From contig OY986967.1 of assembly GCA_963920575.1 (NCBI GenBank), forward strand, positions 17,898,094 to 17,962,093: a DNA stretch of 64,000 bases, in the 5' to 3' direction. Numbering within the stretch: the stretch's first letter is position 1; every line of letters begins with the position of its first letter. The translations under genes were made by a program, and so were the position numbers. Shown in pieces: positions 34,513 through 44,789 of the stretch. The DNA comes from Narthecium ossifragum. Lineage: Eukaryota; Streptophyta; Magnoliopsida; Dioscoreales; Nartheciaceae. A model generated the notes under the pieces. That model was given only the letters and a program-made list of their open reading frames with translations, had not been told where the DNA came from and did no database searches.

Positions 34513-36312
34513 TCTATTCTCAACGTCACTGGGAGGAAGTGTTTGAGGGATGCGCTCCATTTCCCTATGAGCAAGTGTCGAGGGTGTGTACTCTTCATGT
34601 AAGGATCTAGATCCGGCCACAGTTGTGATCATGTGCGTCGACTCTGTCCTTTTCTCTTTTTGAAGCTTCTTCAGGAGCCCGGCGTCCATGACTCCTTCGT
34701 CGATCAACTTCTAGATCTTGTCTTTGAGGACGAAGCAGTCTTGGAGGGTGTGTCCCAGTATCCTTTGGTAGTGGCAATACTTGGGTTCGTCCACCTTATT
34801 TGCTTCTTCAGGGCGTCGTGGCTCCGGGAGCTCTAGAAGTCCGATATCCAGCAAGCCCTTGAAGATGTCAGAGACCTCTTCCCGGGGAAAGGAGTACTCC
34901 TTTTCTATCCTCTCTTTAAGAGTCTTTATTCGTCGTTGTGTCGGTTCAGACGAGCCATCCCTGGGTCGAAATTGTTCTCTGGGAACGTAAGTCTCCTTTG
35001 GTTTAGGCGCATGTATTGTGGAGGTTTGCAGCACTGCCTTCCCCTTTAGTGGAGCTTTATCTTTCTTGGCACGATCTAGGACTCCATCTGTTGTATGAGT
35101 TTTTCTGGTTATATGGTGCAAGTAATTTTCGATGTCTGTGGCCTTAGAGGCCAACTCCTCGAAGGAGAGCGGACGAACGCCTTGCAAGTATAGTGCCATC
35201 TCCGGACGCATGTTGTTCATACACATCCGTACAGCTTCTGCTTCTATGATGGGTTGCGGGCAGTGGATGCTTAAGTTCCTCCATCTGTTGATGAAGTCCG
35301 CAGCTTTCTCGTGTGGACTCTGTTCAGTTTGGGTGAGCTCCGTAATCCCCACGCTTCTTTGGGTACTATAGAACTTTTGAAGAAATGCCTCCTGCATTTG
35401 TTCCCATAAGGTAAAGGATCCCGGAGGCAGCTTGTTGTACCAAGTAAACGCCGGCCCAGAGAGGGTTTGGACGAACTGACGTAGTAACAGCGCACCGTTA
35501 TGAGCCGTGTCCTGGCAGGCTGCTAGGAAATGAGCAATGTGCTGATGCGGAGATCCACTCCCACTAAATTTGGCGAATTGAGGCTGCCGATAGTTTGCTG
35601 GGTATGGAACCATGTCTATATCGGCAGGGTATGGCTTCATGTATCCTGGCCTCATGGCATACTAGTTTTGCATGTGGAAGGCCCTCACGCTCTCGGCGAC
35701 TAATTTTTGTACAGTGTCAAGGGGTACCATATTGGGTGACACATTCGCATGAGAATTATTTCCAGCATGTGAATTATTTTCAAGAGGCACTTGAGCCCTG
35801 AGGCTGGCTATCTCGGCATCCTTTAGTTGTAGCGCGTTCCTCAATTGCTCCAACTCTTCTTCGACCGTGGTAGCGAAGACTTGGTAGCGCTCAGGTGAAG
35901 GGGATCTGCTTGTGGGTGACTCGTTCACCGGGGATTCAGGGAGAGTAGGAAATTAGTGTTCATATGATGCCCCGGAAGCCACGTCTTTACTGCCAAGGGA
36001 GCGAGTGACGCTTCTAGTCCATGGACGGTTTGGCAAATTGACGATGACGCATTTTTGAGGTTCTTCGACGGCGGTTTTCTTCCTTCGTCTTTTCGGCGGA
36101 ACATTTGAAGACGTATTGGAGGAAGTGGACATCTCGTCGTCTTGAACTCCAACGGGCATTGCTGCCATGATATCAAATTCGTTCTCTTGAATGACCTCCT
36201 CTATGTTTTGACTTATCCCTAATGAAACCTCGGATGAGGTGGTCTTGAGTGATACCCCATAGTAAGGACGGCTTGAAACGCCGGCATGGAACGGAGGACG
36301 ATGCGCAGCCAC
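34510..36312 (-). pseudogene. Gag of element C (in-frame stops)
   Basis: One frame with stops TAA 35953, TAG 35662, TAG 34711 and TAG 34510. The core is QFAKFSGSGSPHQHIAHFLA, LSGPAFTWYNKLPPGSFTLW, FLQKFYSTQRSVGITEL and SFEELASKATDIENYLHHI, the Retrotrans_gag domain. Near 34770 CHYQRILGHTLQDC is a zinc-knuckle-like motif. Upstream are a coiled-coil segment (VEEELEQLRNALQLKDAEIA) and a basic patch PPKRRRKK. Confidence 0.85.
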
Positions 36313-36402
36313 CTTTGACTTCGTATTCTTCCTCTTTCCGACGGGCTTCTCTGCCTTGACAGGGACATGGGAGAACTGTGGTTGGTCGTAGCTTTCTTTA
36401 GG

Positions 36403-37404
36403 TTAGAGACTGTAGTCATTCAAGTGAAGGGTGTTGACGTCGCTTTTATCAGAGCTCGCTTCATCCTGAAGACTCTGCAGCTCCTGAGTGATGTAGTATG
36501 TGTAAGCTACTCGCATATCTTCGATGTAACTCTGACGAGTCGGGTATTTGGGCTCCGCATTCCTCCGTTGGCATTCATACTCCACTCGGAGTAACTGAAC
36601 ATAGCAGTACCGAACGTGGAGCGACGCCTCATCATTTCCTGTTGCGTGGAGGCCAATCCAAGGTTTGTCGGGTTACACCTCGTAATGGGCTTCGTAGTCA
36701 ACCTTAGGGGCTACCTGCGTCTTCGCAATAGATGGATAGATCATTTTGCCTTTCGGATCTTCGGCACATGGTGCGGAGATCGTTTGGATTGCAGAAGCTT
36801 CCTTGGCCACCATGGGTCTTCTCTTGGAAGTAACGAGGGTAAAGGCGTCGTCATCGGTCGAAACGGGTTCGACGCGAATGACTGCCCCCGGCTGCCTCTA
36901 CGGAACAAACGTCTTTGATTGTCTGGCTACCACTGTGAGCGGCTTGCTAGTTGGAACTTTGGCATTCTCGGCTTGATGGGTGCGAGATCCAGCTGAGGAG
37001 CCCCCGACACCTGGGTGATTTTGGGGACTCTTCAACTTCATTTGGTGGCTCGAACCATTTAACGGTGCCAACATCATTGGTTTAATGTCTTCAGTTGCTC
37101 CTGGGTAAACATGAGATCCATTTGCGACCATCTTGCTTTCGCCAGGTCCAACTGAGGGAGCTTCATCATTATGCTTCCTTTGATGAGCCCGGAACCTGTC
37201 TTGGCGAGTCACCATCTTCTCATGAGGTCCCACGATAGTCTTCGCTTGTGCATTGGAGGTAGCTGCTCCTGGAGTGGTGAAGGAAACTTTTGATGGCGTC
37301 GTCGGCATGGGAAGGCCGTCGCTTCCAATCGGGATGTCAAATGAGAGGTCGCCAAAGCGAATCGTGACAAACGCTTCCAAAGTCGCCTGCGCCATATCCT
37401 TCAT
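36403..37404 (-). pseudogene. Extra ORF upstream of gag in element C (degenerate)
   Basis: 37404-36898 reads MKDMAQATLEAFVTIRFGDL and runs 168 residues to a stop. 36585-36403 is open in the same frame; the stretch between is broken. No domain recognised. Tat-lineage elements often have an additional ORF before gag, and its position fits that. It could equally be the N-terminus of gag, since the frame is continuous with it. Confidence 0.5.
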
Positions 37405-37537
37405 TTAAGAAGTTAGACTTGTCAAGATGTAAGAGTATATAGGTATTTTTATTTTTATTTTGATAATTTGTTTTTCATCATCATTTTCTTTTCTTTTCTT
37501 TTCTTTTTTTTTGGATCTAGAGATGGGAGGTAAGGTG

Positions 37538-37557
37538 TGGTCCCACCGGGCGTGCCA
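37538..37557 (-). other. Primer binding site of element C
   Basis: TGGCACGCCCGGTGGGACCA, five bases inside the 5' LTR, has the TGG start expected for pairing with a tRNA CCA end. It differs from the tRNA-Asp site of elements 1 and B. I do not assign the tRNA with confidence. Confidence 0.7.
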
Positions 37558-37562
37558 GATTT

Positions 37563-39509
37563 TGTTCGTGGATAAAACGTCGATCTCGTTGGGATGATAT
37601 CTCTATTTTATTTTCGAGCAAATCATATTTTAATTTCATTTCAAGAAATTGCAGGCATCACACCCCTGGATCTACCGATCGCCAAGTCGACAGATCCATC
37701 ATTTACATCCCCATAGGGAACACCTCCGATTCTAGATCCAACAAACATTTTTATAACAAAAGAAGAAAAAAGAAAATAAGTGATATGATATATACTAAAC
37801 CGCCACCTTCAACGCCATGCATGCCATCTTTGCCGTCGGGGCTTTCAAGTCCGCTGGGCTTGGGAGGTTTTTTGTCGTCCAAGTATACCGTTCACCAGGA
37901 TCCGATCGCCGTCGTCGTGGGAAGACGGCGACTGGGCTTGAGGCAGTCGGCTAGGAGAAAGAAGCCTAGTAACGGCTAGAACAGGGGAGCTCTCTGGTTG
38001 GAACAAAGGATGTGCGGCGAGCGGCTGGAGCTTCTGTCTCCGGGACGATGATGGTGGCTGTCCCTCTTCAGAATGGGTTGACGTTCCTGCGCCGCGGGAT
38101 CACCAGGGGGACGGAGAAGCGCCGGCTGGAACAGAGAACAAAAACAGGGGAAGCTTGTCCTCGAAGCCGCTGGTGACGAGAGAGAGAGAGCCTTGGCCCG
38201 ATCTCCGTCGCTGGTGAGGAAGCGGGCTGGAGCAGCTTTGCTGGAGGTCTAGGCCGCGGGGCGAGCAGGGGAGTGGAGCTTGAGCCGCGGGATCGACGAG
38301 CCCCTTACAGCGACAACCCAGAGACGCGAGCGTCTCGATGGGTTCCGACTGCGTTGCCGGGATCGGCGTCGTCCGGTGGTACGCAATGTTGGAGCGTCAC
38401 CAGGACCTCTTCGTCTTCAAGCCACCGAGCACTCTTTCTCCGATGTGAACGTCTTGGCAGGAACTCGGCGTCTTCCTCCGGCCTTCCACCGTCTTCTTCA
38501 ACCAGCCTTCAGCCCAGCCTTCAGCCCAGCTTCAACGCAGCTCAGACCAACCTCATCTTCAGCCTTCTTGCGCCGGCCTTCAACCTTTCCCGACCAGCCT
38601 TGTTTTCAAGGGCATACTCCTCTATTTATAGGCACGAGAGGCGTATGTCCTCACACGGAATGGGATCATGGATCCCTTAATCAAAGGGTGCTAATCACGT
38701 TAAGATGCTGATCCTGTTATATAAGGATCATGGTCCCTAATCAAAGGGATGCTGATTGCCTTGATACTGATCCGTTTTATATAAGGATAGCTACCATGCA
38801 GCCCAGCTGTGATTTGCCGTTGAATTTATTATTTATTTATTTATTTATTTATTTTTATATGGTTTGGGATGATTGACCAGGCAACCCAATTGGAGATGGC
38901 TGCTCTTTAAGTGTCTCGGCGGATCTTCTTCTGAAATTCGAAAGTAATGTTCGAATCATGATTTTGAATATTTTTCATATCCATTGTTATTTAAATATTT
39001 GTCCAGATTTAATAAATCATCTGTGAATATTTTCTCTCGTACAGAATATTTATCTGAATTCTGAATATTTACCGGGATTTTACTAAAATATCCTCAGTGG
39101 TCATATATGTCAGACCAAAATATTTTTTTGAGGTTGGAATGGTTAGTTTTCAGACATTTATACCCTGAGGGTGTGAATTGACCAAGATACCCCTGGGGGC
39201 TAGAGGTTTCTTTAAAATTACTAGAATACCCCCGCGTCCATATGGCTTATTTAGGGTGTCGTCAAAGCCATGCAAGGTTGTTGTAGAATGTAACGGGAAG
39301 TCCATGCCTGTATTTTGGCCCAAATTCCCAATACGCCCTTGGGCGGGTTAAATTACCCAAATGCCCCTGGATGCTATCGAAATTAGGACAAGCATTTATC
39401 GGACATTTCGAATATGTTTTAAGCTTGCTTGAGTCTGTCTGATGTTATTTTGGCTCAAACAAACTGTCGGTACTGCGACCTTTTGGCCTAGCCAAAATTG
39501 ATGTCAACA
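37563..39509 (-). repeat. 5' LTR of element C (complete, 1947 bp)
   Basis: On the minus strand it starts TGTTGACATCAATTTTGGC at 39509 and ends TTTATCCACGAACA at 37563. TATA box CTATAAATAG near 38622-38631. By eye about 95% like the 3' copy where both exist. Open frames inside it (e.g. 38273-38711) are incidental. Confidence 0.92.
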
Positions 39510-40220
39510 ATAAGAATGACCGAAATACATATAAGGCTCATAATGTACAACCGGATAGCATTCATCAACATCATCAACTGTATCATCCAAAGTTGGCAAA
39601 ACAGTACTTTCAGCAGCCGACAAAACATTATCAATAGCATCATGAACTGGAAAAACATCACGACCATTATAGCATGCATCAACATCATTAGAAAGATAAG
39701 CATCACAAGCATTGTCATCATTAACACAAGGAATAGAATCATTCGCATAATCCTCATTCTCATAATACGAATCAACCATGTGGGCTAGTTGTTCTATTTG
39801 TGTCTCTATTTTTTTAATTGATTGATCATTAGAGTTAATATCGTTTCTTATCAGAGTCATTTCGCTCTTAAGCTCAGCCATGCTAGCAGTAATGTTTGCA
39901 TTCATGTTTGCTAGTGTACTCATAAGTTTGTCCAAAGTCGGGTCAGAGGATACTTGTGGAGGAGGATATTGGTGTTCAAAACTATGTGCAAAATTATGGC
40001 CCGATGTTTCTATGTTCCATGGTTGAATGTTAGGAGGTTGATAACCTTCGAATTGCCAATTAGGGTTTGTATGATCTCTAAAATTCAAATTATAAGGATA
40101 TGAATGTGAATTATATATCGGATTTGAAAAACCATATGTGTCATTATTGTAAACGGGTCCATAACCAAAAGGCAAATCATCATTCGACATGGCATCCGGT
40201 GGCATATAAAAATTAGCCAT
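39510..40220 (-). CDS. N-terminal part of element B gag-like ORF
   Basis: From ATG at 40220 (MANFYMPPDAMSNDDLPFGY). Tyr/Asn/Pro-rich N-terminus, then a helical segment with DKLMSTLANMNANITASMAE and SIKKIETQIEQLAHM. That segment corresponds to the C-terminal coiled-coil part of element 1's gag, then an acidic tail with repeated (N/D)DACDAYL-like text. The frame is cut by element C at 39510 and resumes at 21591. It lacks the gag core, zinc knuckle and protease. It may be an RNA-binding or assembly fragment only; that is inference. Confidence 0.65.
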
Positions 40221-40390
40221 GCATGCAAGATCACATAAATAAGGACCACACCAAAGATAAGAAATACAAACAGTGGGCTGGTCCAAGAGACGACTATCGC
40301 TGATACGTGCTTTTGTGCGACTAGCAGAAGCATCTCAAACAGCTAGATAAATAACTCGGAGTTTCGACCAAACTTACCTGACTACACAGT

Positions 40391-40435
40391 CCCGATCGGT
40401 CGCTCCCGTGTCCGACCGATTGCTCTTGGCGATGG
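40391..40435 (-). repeat. Leader inverted repeat of element B
   Basis: ATCGGTCG (40395-40402) and CGACCGAT (40413-40420) form an 8-bp stem with a 10-base loop starting CTCC. The loop start and the arms recall the D LTR hairpin (CGATCGATCG, loop CTCC). It lies between the primer site and the ORF, where element 1 has its cassettes. Confidence 0.7.
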
Positions 40436-40609
40436 GTTGCTGGTCCAACTCCGAGAAAATCAAACTTAGTAGCTGTAAAAATCAGAAAAATTGTCAGAAA
40501 TTCCTAAAAAGTGTAAAATAAATAAAGGAAAAAAATGAGAAAGATAAAAAAAAATCTAATTAAGCAAGGAAAATGAGTTAAGAGAAAATCAATTAGTTAA
40601 CCGTCGAAA

Positions 40610-40627
40610 TCCTCGGCAACGGCGCCA
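40610..40627 (-). other. Primer binding site of element B, tRNA-Asp type
   Basis: Minus-strand TGGCGCCGTTGCCGAGGA, five bases from the LTR, one mismatch to the site of element 1. Confidence 0.8.
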
Positions 40628-40632
40628 AAAAT

Positions 40633-42084
40633 TGATCGCTCACAAACGTTGTCGTTAAAATGTTGCAAACTCAATCAAATATAAATTTATAATCCTTATT
40701 CAATCACTACACTACTAGGTAGAAATAGCGGTGAAGTCGGGAGTCGATCCACAGGGAAAACGTTGGAACTCAAAATCAATTCTCAAAACCCAAAAACTAA
40801 GGAAAAGAATCAAAGATAGAATAATGTTATCTAAACTAATAAAGAAAAGAAATAAAAGGTTGATCAATTTGAATCAATGGAGTAGTTACTTAGGAATTAC
40901 TCAATCTGCCCTAGTTTCGGCTTCAATCTTCTCTAGTTATCCTCTTGTTCTCATCTCTCAACATTATGGATCATATGGCTATAAGCTCACATAAGTCCCT
41001 AAAATAAGATTTATGTTTCTAACAGCATAGCCTATCTTTTTTGGCATAGATTGTCTTCGGTCCTACGATTGCTTTAAGTTATACTACTCCTAATGACCTT
41101 GGCACAACCTATCCTAACTTAGCATAGCCTATCTCACTAGCAAACCATAAATCACATGAAAACCATCCTGTAAATCTCTATAATAAATCACAGAAATCAT
41201 GTAGGACTGAAAATACGTCAAGGAACTCTGTTCCCTCAACTCTATTAACAATAAAAAGCAAATTCATAGGATCATGTCTTGAGAAGAATACAAGATTCAA
41301 ACCAAAGAAAATAAAAAACTATGCTAGGGTTTCATGAATAATCCTAAGTACAAGAATTAGCAACACATATTTTGGATGAAAACCATCGGGTTGGAATAGG
41401 AAGCTGTCACCATCCACATCCTCTCCGTCTTCTTCTTACTCCTCCAAAGATTGTCAAAAAGATGAGAAATTTGGCTGGAATAACTCCTTTATATAATAAA
41501 AACCCTTAATCCCGGAATTAGGGTTATGGCTAAGTTGAGTTGGACCTCTAGTGCAACTCGGATTTCCTAGTTTAATTCTGACAGCCTCTTCTGATCGCGA
41601 CTGGGTTCAATTCGTCCGGAATTTGGAAATGTACTCAACATGAAAGATGTATATTCGGAAGCCTTCTATCTTGTCCCGAAGATTTTATAATATTCTGACT
41701 TATGTGGAATATTTGGCGAATATTCTTCCGAGCATCGACAGACCAGTTTCAGCAGCTGTATATCTTCATAGTCTTCCAAACTGGTATTAATCTGTCTGGA
41801 ATCTTACCAAGTGTCCAGCATGAAAGTTGTAGTTCTTGAAATCTTCTATCACGTACGAAATTTTCAGAATATTTGAACTTATACAGAATATATAAAGAAT
41901 ATACTTCTGACAGGCGACGAAGCAGTCTTTATCACATAAATTCATCCTTTTAGTCGAAATTCTTATATTTCTTCTCAAATCATGATTAAACCTGAAATCA
42001 ACTAACAAGCTATCAAATACAACTACTCTAGGCATAACAAAGCTAAGTTAAGGGGTTGAATCATGAACATTTAGTGACTTATCA
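40633..42084 (-). repeat. 5' LTR of element B (complete, 1452 bp)
   Basis: Minus strand: TGATAAGTCACTAAATG at 42084 to GAGCGATCA at 40633. Homologous along its length to 7278-8701 but clearly more diverged than the two LTRs of element 1. Followed by GTAAC (42085-42089), the target duplication in D. Confidence 0.9.
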
Positions 42085-42149
42085 GTAACCCGCCATGCTC
42101 AAGAAACTGCGGACCTCAAACACTGTCCTCGGTCTCTGCCACTGTACCA

Positions 42150-43238
42150 CTACCTCGACCTTGGCCGGGTCAACTGAGATCCTTGCTGCCGACACCACGT
42201 GTCCAAGGGACCCCACCTGTGCAAGCCAGAACTCACACTTGGAAGCCTTGGCATAAAGCCGATGCAGTGTCGCTCGTGCTCCGCCTCTGACCGAGAGCAG
42301 ATGAGAATGTCGTCGACAAACACCACCACGAACTCATCTAGGAAAGGCTGGAAGATCCTCTGCATGAGATCCATCAATGCTGCTGGTGCGTTCGTCAGCC
42401 CAAACGGCATCACCACAAACTCGTTCAAGCCGTACCAAGTCCGAAAAGCCGTCTTCGGGATGTCGCAATCCCGAACCCTCAACTGGTGGTAGCCGGTGCA
42501 GAGGTCGATTTTCGAGAACACTGAAGATCCTCGCAGCTGGTCAAACACGTCGTCGATCCTCGGCATCGGATACCTGCTCTTCACCGTCACCCTGTTGAGC
42601 CGCCTGTAGTCTATGCAAAGTCGAAGGGTACCATCCTTCTTCTTTTCGAACAACACTGGCGCCCCCCAGGGAGACATACTGGGAAGGATGAAACCTCTGC
42701 CAGTAAGCTCGTCTAGCTGGGTCCTCAACTCACTCTGCTCTGCTGGTGCCATCCTGAAAGCTAGGAGAGAGATCAGTGCGGTACCTGGTACTAGGTCGAT
42801 CTCAAAATCGACATCTATGGGTGGTGGAAGCCTTGGCAACACCTCGGGAAACACATCGGTGTAGTCGCACATGATCCTGGGAAAACTGCTCTGCTGCACT
42901 CCCTCAGAACCGAACAGGGACAGACTAGCCAACAAGGCTGAGAGCTCGCTGCCACGCCTCCCCACGCCACAAGCAAAGGAATCGGCTGAGAACCGATCCC
43001 CTAACAACACAAACTGTGTCCCGTCGGGTGTCCAAGCGACCACCCGCCGGCGACCACAGTCGATGATAGCTTGGTATGCTGCTAACCAGTCCATACCGAG
43101 TATCACATCGAAGCCCGTCATGTCTAGCACCCGCAGGTCTAGACAGACACGGAGGCCTCCAACCTCCAAAGAACAAGATCGGCAGACCCGGTCTACCCTG
43201 GTTGTGCCACCGATCGGTGAGTCTACAGACTGTTCCAC
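42150..43238 (-). pseudogene. Reverse transcriptase of element D
   Basis: The 362-residue frame shows the end of the protease region ([20 protein letters not shown]), then [90 protein letters not shown] and [19 protein letters not shown] with the FVDD catalytic pair. A shift near 42300 ends the frame; the next conserved residues ([11 protein letters not shown]) are visible at 42090-42115 before the junction with B. Confidence 0.92.
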
Positions 43239-43265
43239 CTCTAGCCAACTCGTCTCTAATCCTAG

Positions 43266-43454
43266 CTATGCCACACACATGCTAGCAACATAGGAATGAG
43301 ACTCTCCAGAATCTATCAGCACATCTACTAAGGAACTAGAAAGCTGAAAGATACCTCTGAGCACTGATGGTTCTGCCGCTGCCTGCTGGTACTGCTGTGG
43401 CGGCTGGTAAAGCTGAACGGTGTCCGGCTGCTCACACTCCGGAAGAGCAAACAC
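43266..43454 (-). pseudogene. Protease active-site segment of element D
   Basis: SSSLVDVLIDSGESHSYVAS carries the D-S-G triad with E after it, where A or T is usual. Short open piece in the same frame as the RT; the joint to gag is shifted. Confidence 0.75.
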
Positions 43455-44586
43455 ACGCCCCCGCAGGCCGCCTCCACCTCTAGAGCAGCTCGGTCCCGCC
43501 CACTACCGCTCCCCTGCCAGGAACCGGACCCTCCGCCTCTACTGCCCTGTGGCATAGCGCCCCGCGCTCCTCGCAAAGGACAGTCCCTACGGTAGTGCCC
43601 CGGCTGCCCGCACTGGAAACACATGGTCGACGCGCCACCAGGATGCTGACCCTGGCCTCCCCCTGACGGAGCCTACCTAGACGGCCCGACCGTCAAGAGA
43701 AACTGGTCTGGTGGACTGGGTAGACTCGGCAGCTGCGGCTCGAACTGTTGTGGGCGCTGCGACAGCTGCTGGAAAGGTCGCTGACGCCGCCGCTGACCCT
43801 TGCCGAATCCCCCTCTGAACTGGGGTCTCTGTGGTGCGCTGGTAGAGGATGCCGATGGAACTGCCCGGCACCTCTCATCTCGCAACTGCTCCTCCACTAC
43901 CAAGGCGCAGTTCAGGACAGCTGTGTGCGTCTGGAAGCGATGAGTACACGTCTAGTGCCTGATCTCCGGTCGAAGCCCCCACTCGAACTGACATGCCCTG
44001 GCCACTGGATCTGATGCCACTGCTCCCACGAACGGACCAAGTGCGTAAACCGGATGGCATACTGCTGCACAGAGCGAGTACCCTGCAAAAGGGACTGGTA
44101 CTCGCGAGACAAGGCGTCACGCGTACTCTCCGGGAAGTACGCGTCCAAGAACAACGCCCTGAACTCCTCCCACGTCGGCTCCTCTCCGCCACTAGTGTGC
44201 TGGGCGGTGCACCACCAGTCAAGGGCGTCACCATCGAGCTGGAACGCCATGAGGGTGACCCGGATCCGGTCATCCCCGACGAAGAGTGCGTCAAGAACGC
44301 GCGTGACTCATAGGAGCCAGCTGTCTACCGTGGTCGGATCTTCAGTCTCACCGCTGAACCTAGGCGGGCTCAGCCGCTGGAAATCCATCGTGACCGCCGC
44401 CGTGGCCCGCCCGTCAACTGGAGCGAGAGCCCTCTCCTCGGTGAGAAGGGTCTCCTCCCGTGCGACCGAAAACGTCACGGGTGATGGCTCAGTCCGCCGA
44501 GCTAGTACCGCCCTAGCAGGGACCTCCCTGCTCGGTCGGGCCCCACCTCGACCGATAACCAAAGGCCGGTCTCGAGCTCCCGCCAT
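43328..44586 (-). pseudogene. Gag of element D with zinc knuckle
   Basis: Starts MAGARDRPLVIGRGG at 44586. TGA at 44308 stands where an Arg codon CGA would fit (SWLL-x-VTRVLDALFV). The core follows: MAFQLDGDALDWWCTAQHTS, EEFRALFLDAYFPESTRDAL, YQSLLQGTRSVQQYAIRFTH. A frame change near 43910 leads to a Gln/Pro-rich stretch and a CCHC knuckle CFQCGQPGHYRRDC near 43580-43624. Gag packages element RNA. Confidence 0.88.
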
Positions 44587-44774
44587 CTACGCAATCACCA
44601 ACGACAAATGAGCGTTCACTCGTCAGAAGCCGCAAAACAAAGCAGCACAAACAGAAAGTGGAAAAGCATAACACATCAAAGGGAGCATGCACGGATGTTC
44701 TAGACATAAAACTAACCCATTCCACACTCAATCTCAACCGAAACCTGATCCTAACCCTGGGATCTACAACCTAT

Positions 44775-44786
44775 GCTCTGAGACCA
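44775..44786 (-). other. Primer binding site of element D, initiator tRNA-Met type
   Basis: Minus-strand TGGTCTCAGAGC, three bases from the LTR end, one mismatch from the common TGGTATCAGAGC that pairs with initiator tRNA-Met. Typical of chromoviruses. Confidence 0.75.
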
Positions 44787-44789
44787 AGC

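Larger units (their letters stand above)
21592..39509 (-). mobile_element. Element C: Tat-lineage Ty3/Gypsy element with antisense gene
   Basis: LTRs at 21592-23318 (truncated) and 37563-39509, flanked by ATAAG at 21587-21591 and 39510-39514. On the minus strand: primer site, an extra upstream ORF, gag, protease, RT, RNase H, a second RNase H-like domain, integrase, then about 6 kb before the 3' LTR holding a plus-strand PMD gene. The doubled RNase H is the mark of the Tat (Ogre/Retand) lineage. The polyprotein keeps one frame from 37404 to about 30300 but has many stops. It was inserted into the ORF of element B. Confidence 0.9.
18492..42084 (-). mobile_element. Element B: Athila-type element without pol, inserted in D pol
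   Basis: Same family as element 1: its 5' LTR (40633-42084), primer site, post-stop element and 3' region are all homologous. It sits between the TGYYRRF codons of D, with GTAAC at 18487-18491 and 42085-42089. The 3' LTR is missing: the polypurine tract (AAGTTGGGGGGTG on the minus strand) runs straight into D sequence after 4 extra bases. Excluding element C it is about 5.7 kb. Its only ORF is a shortened gag-like protein, without protease or pol, so it is more reduced than element 1. Confidence 0.85.
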
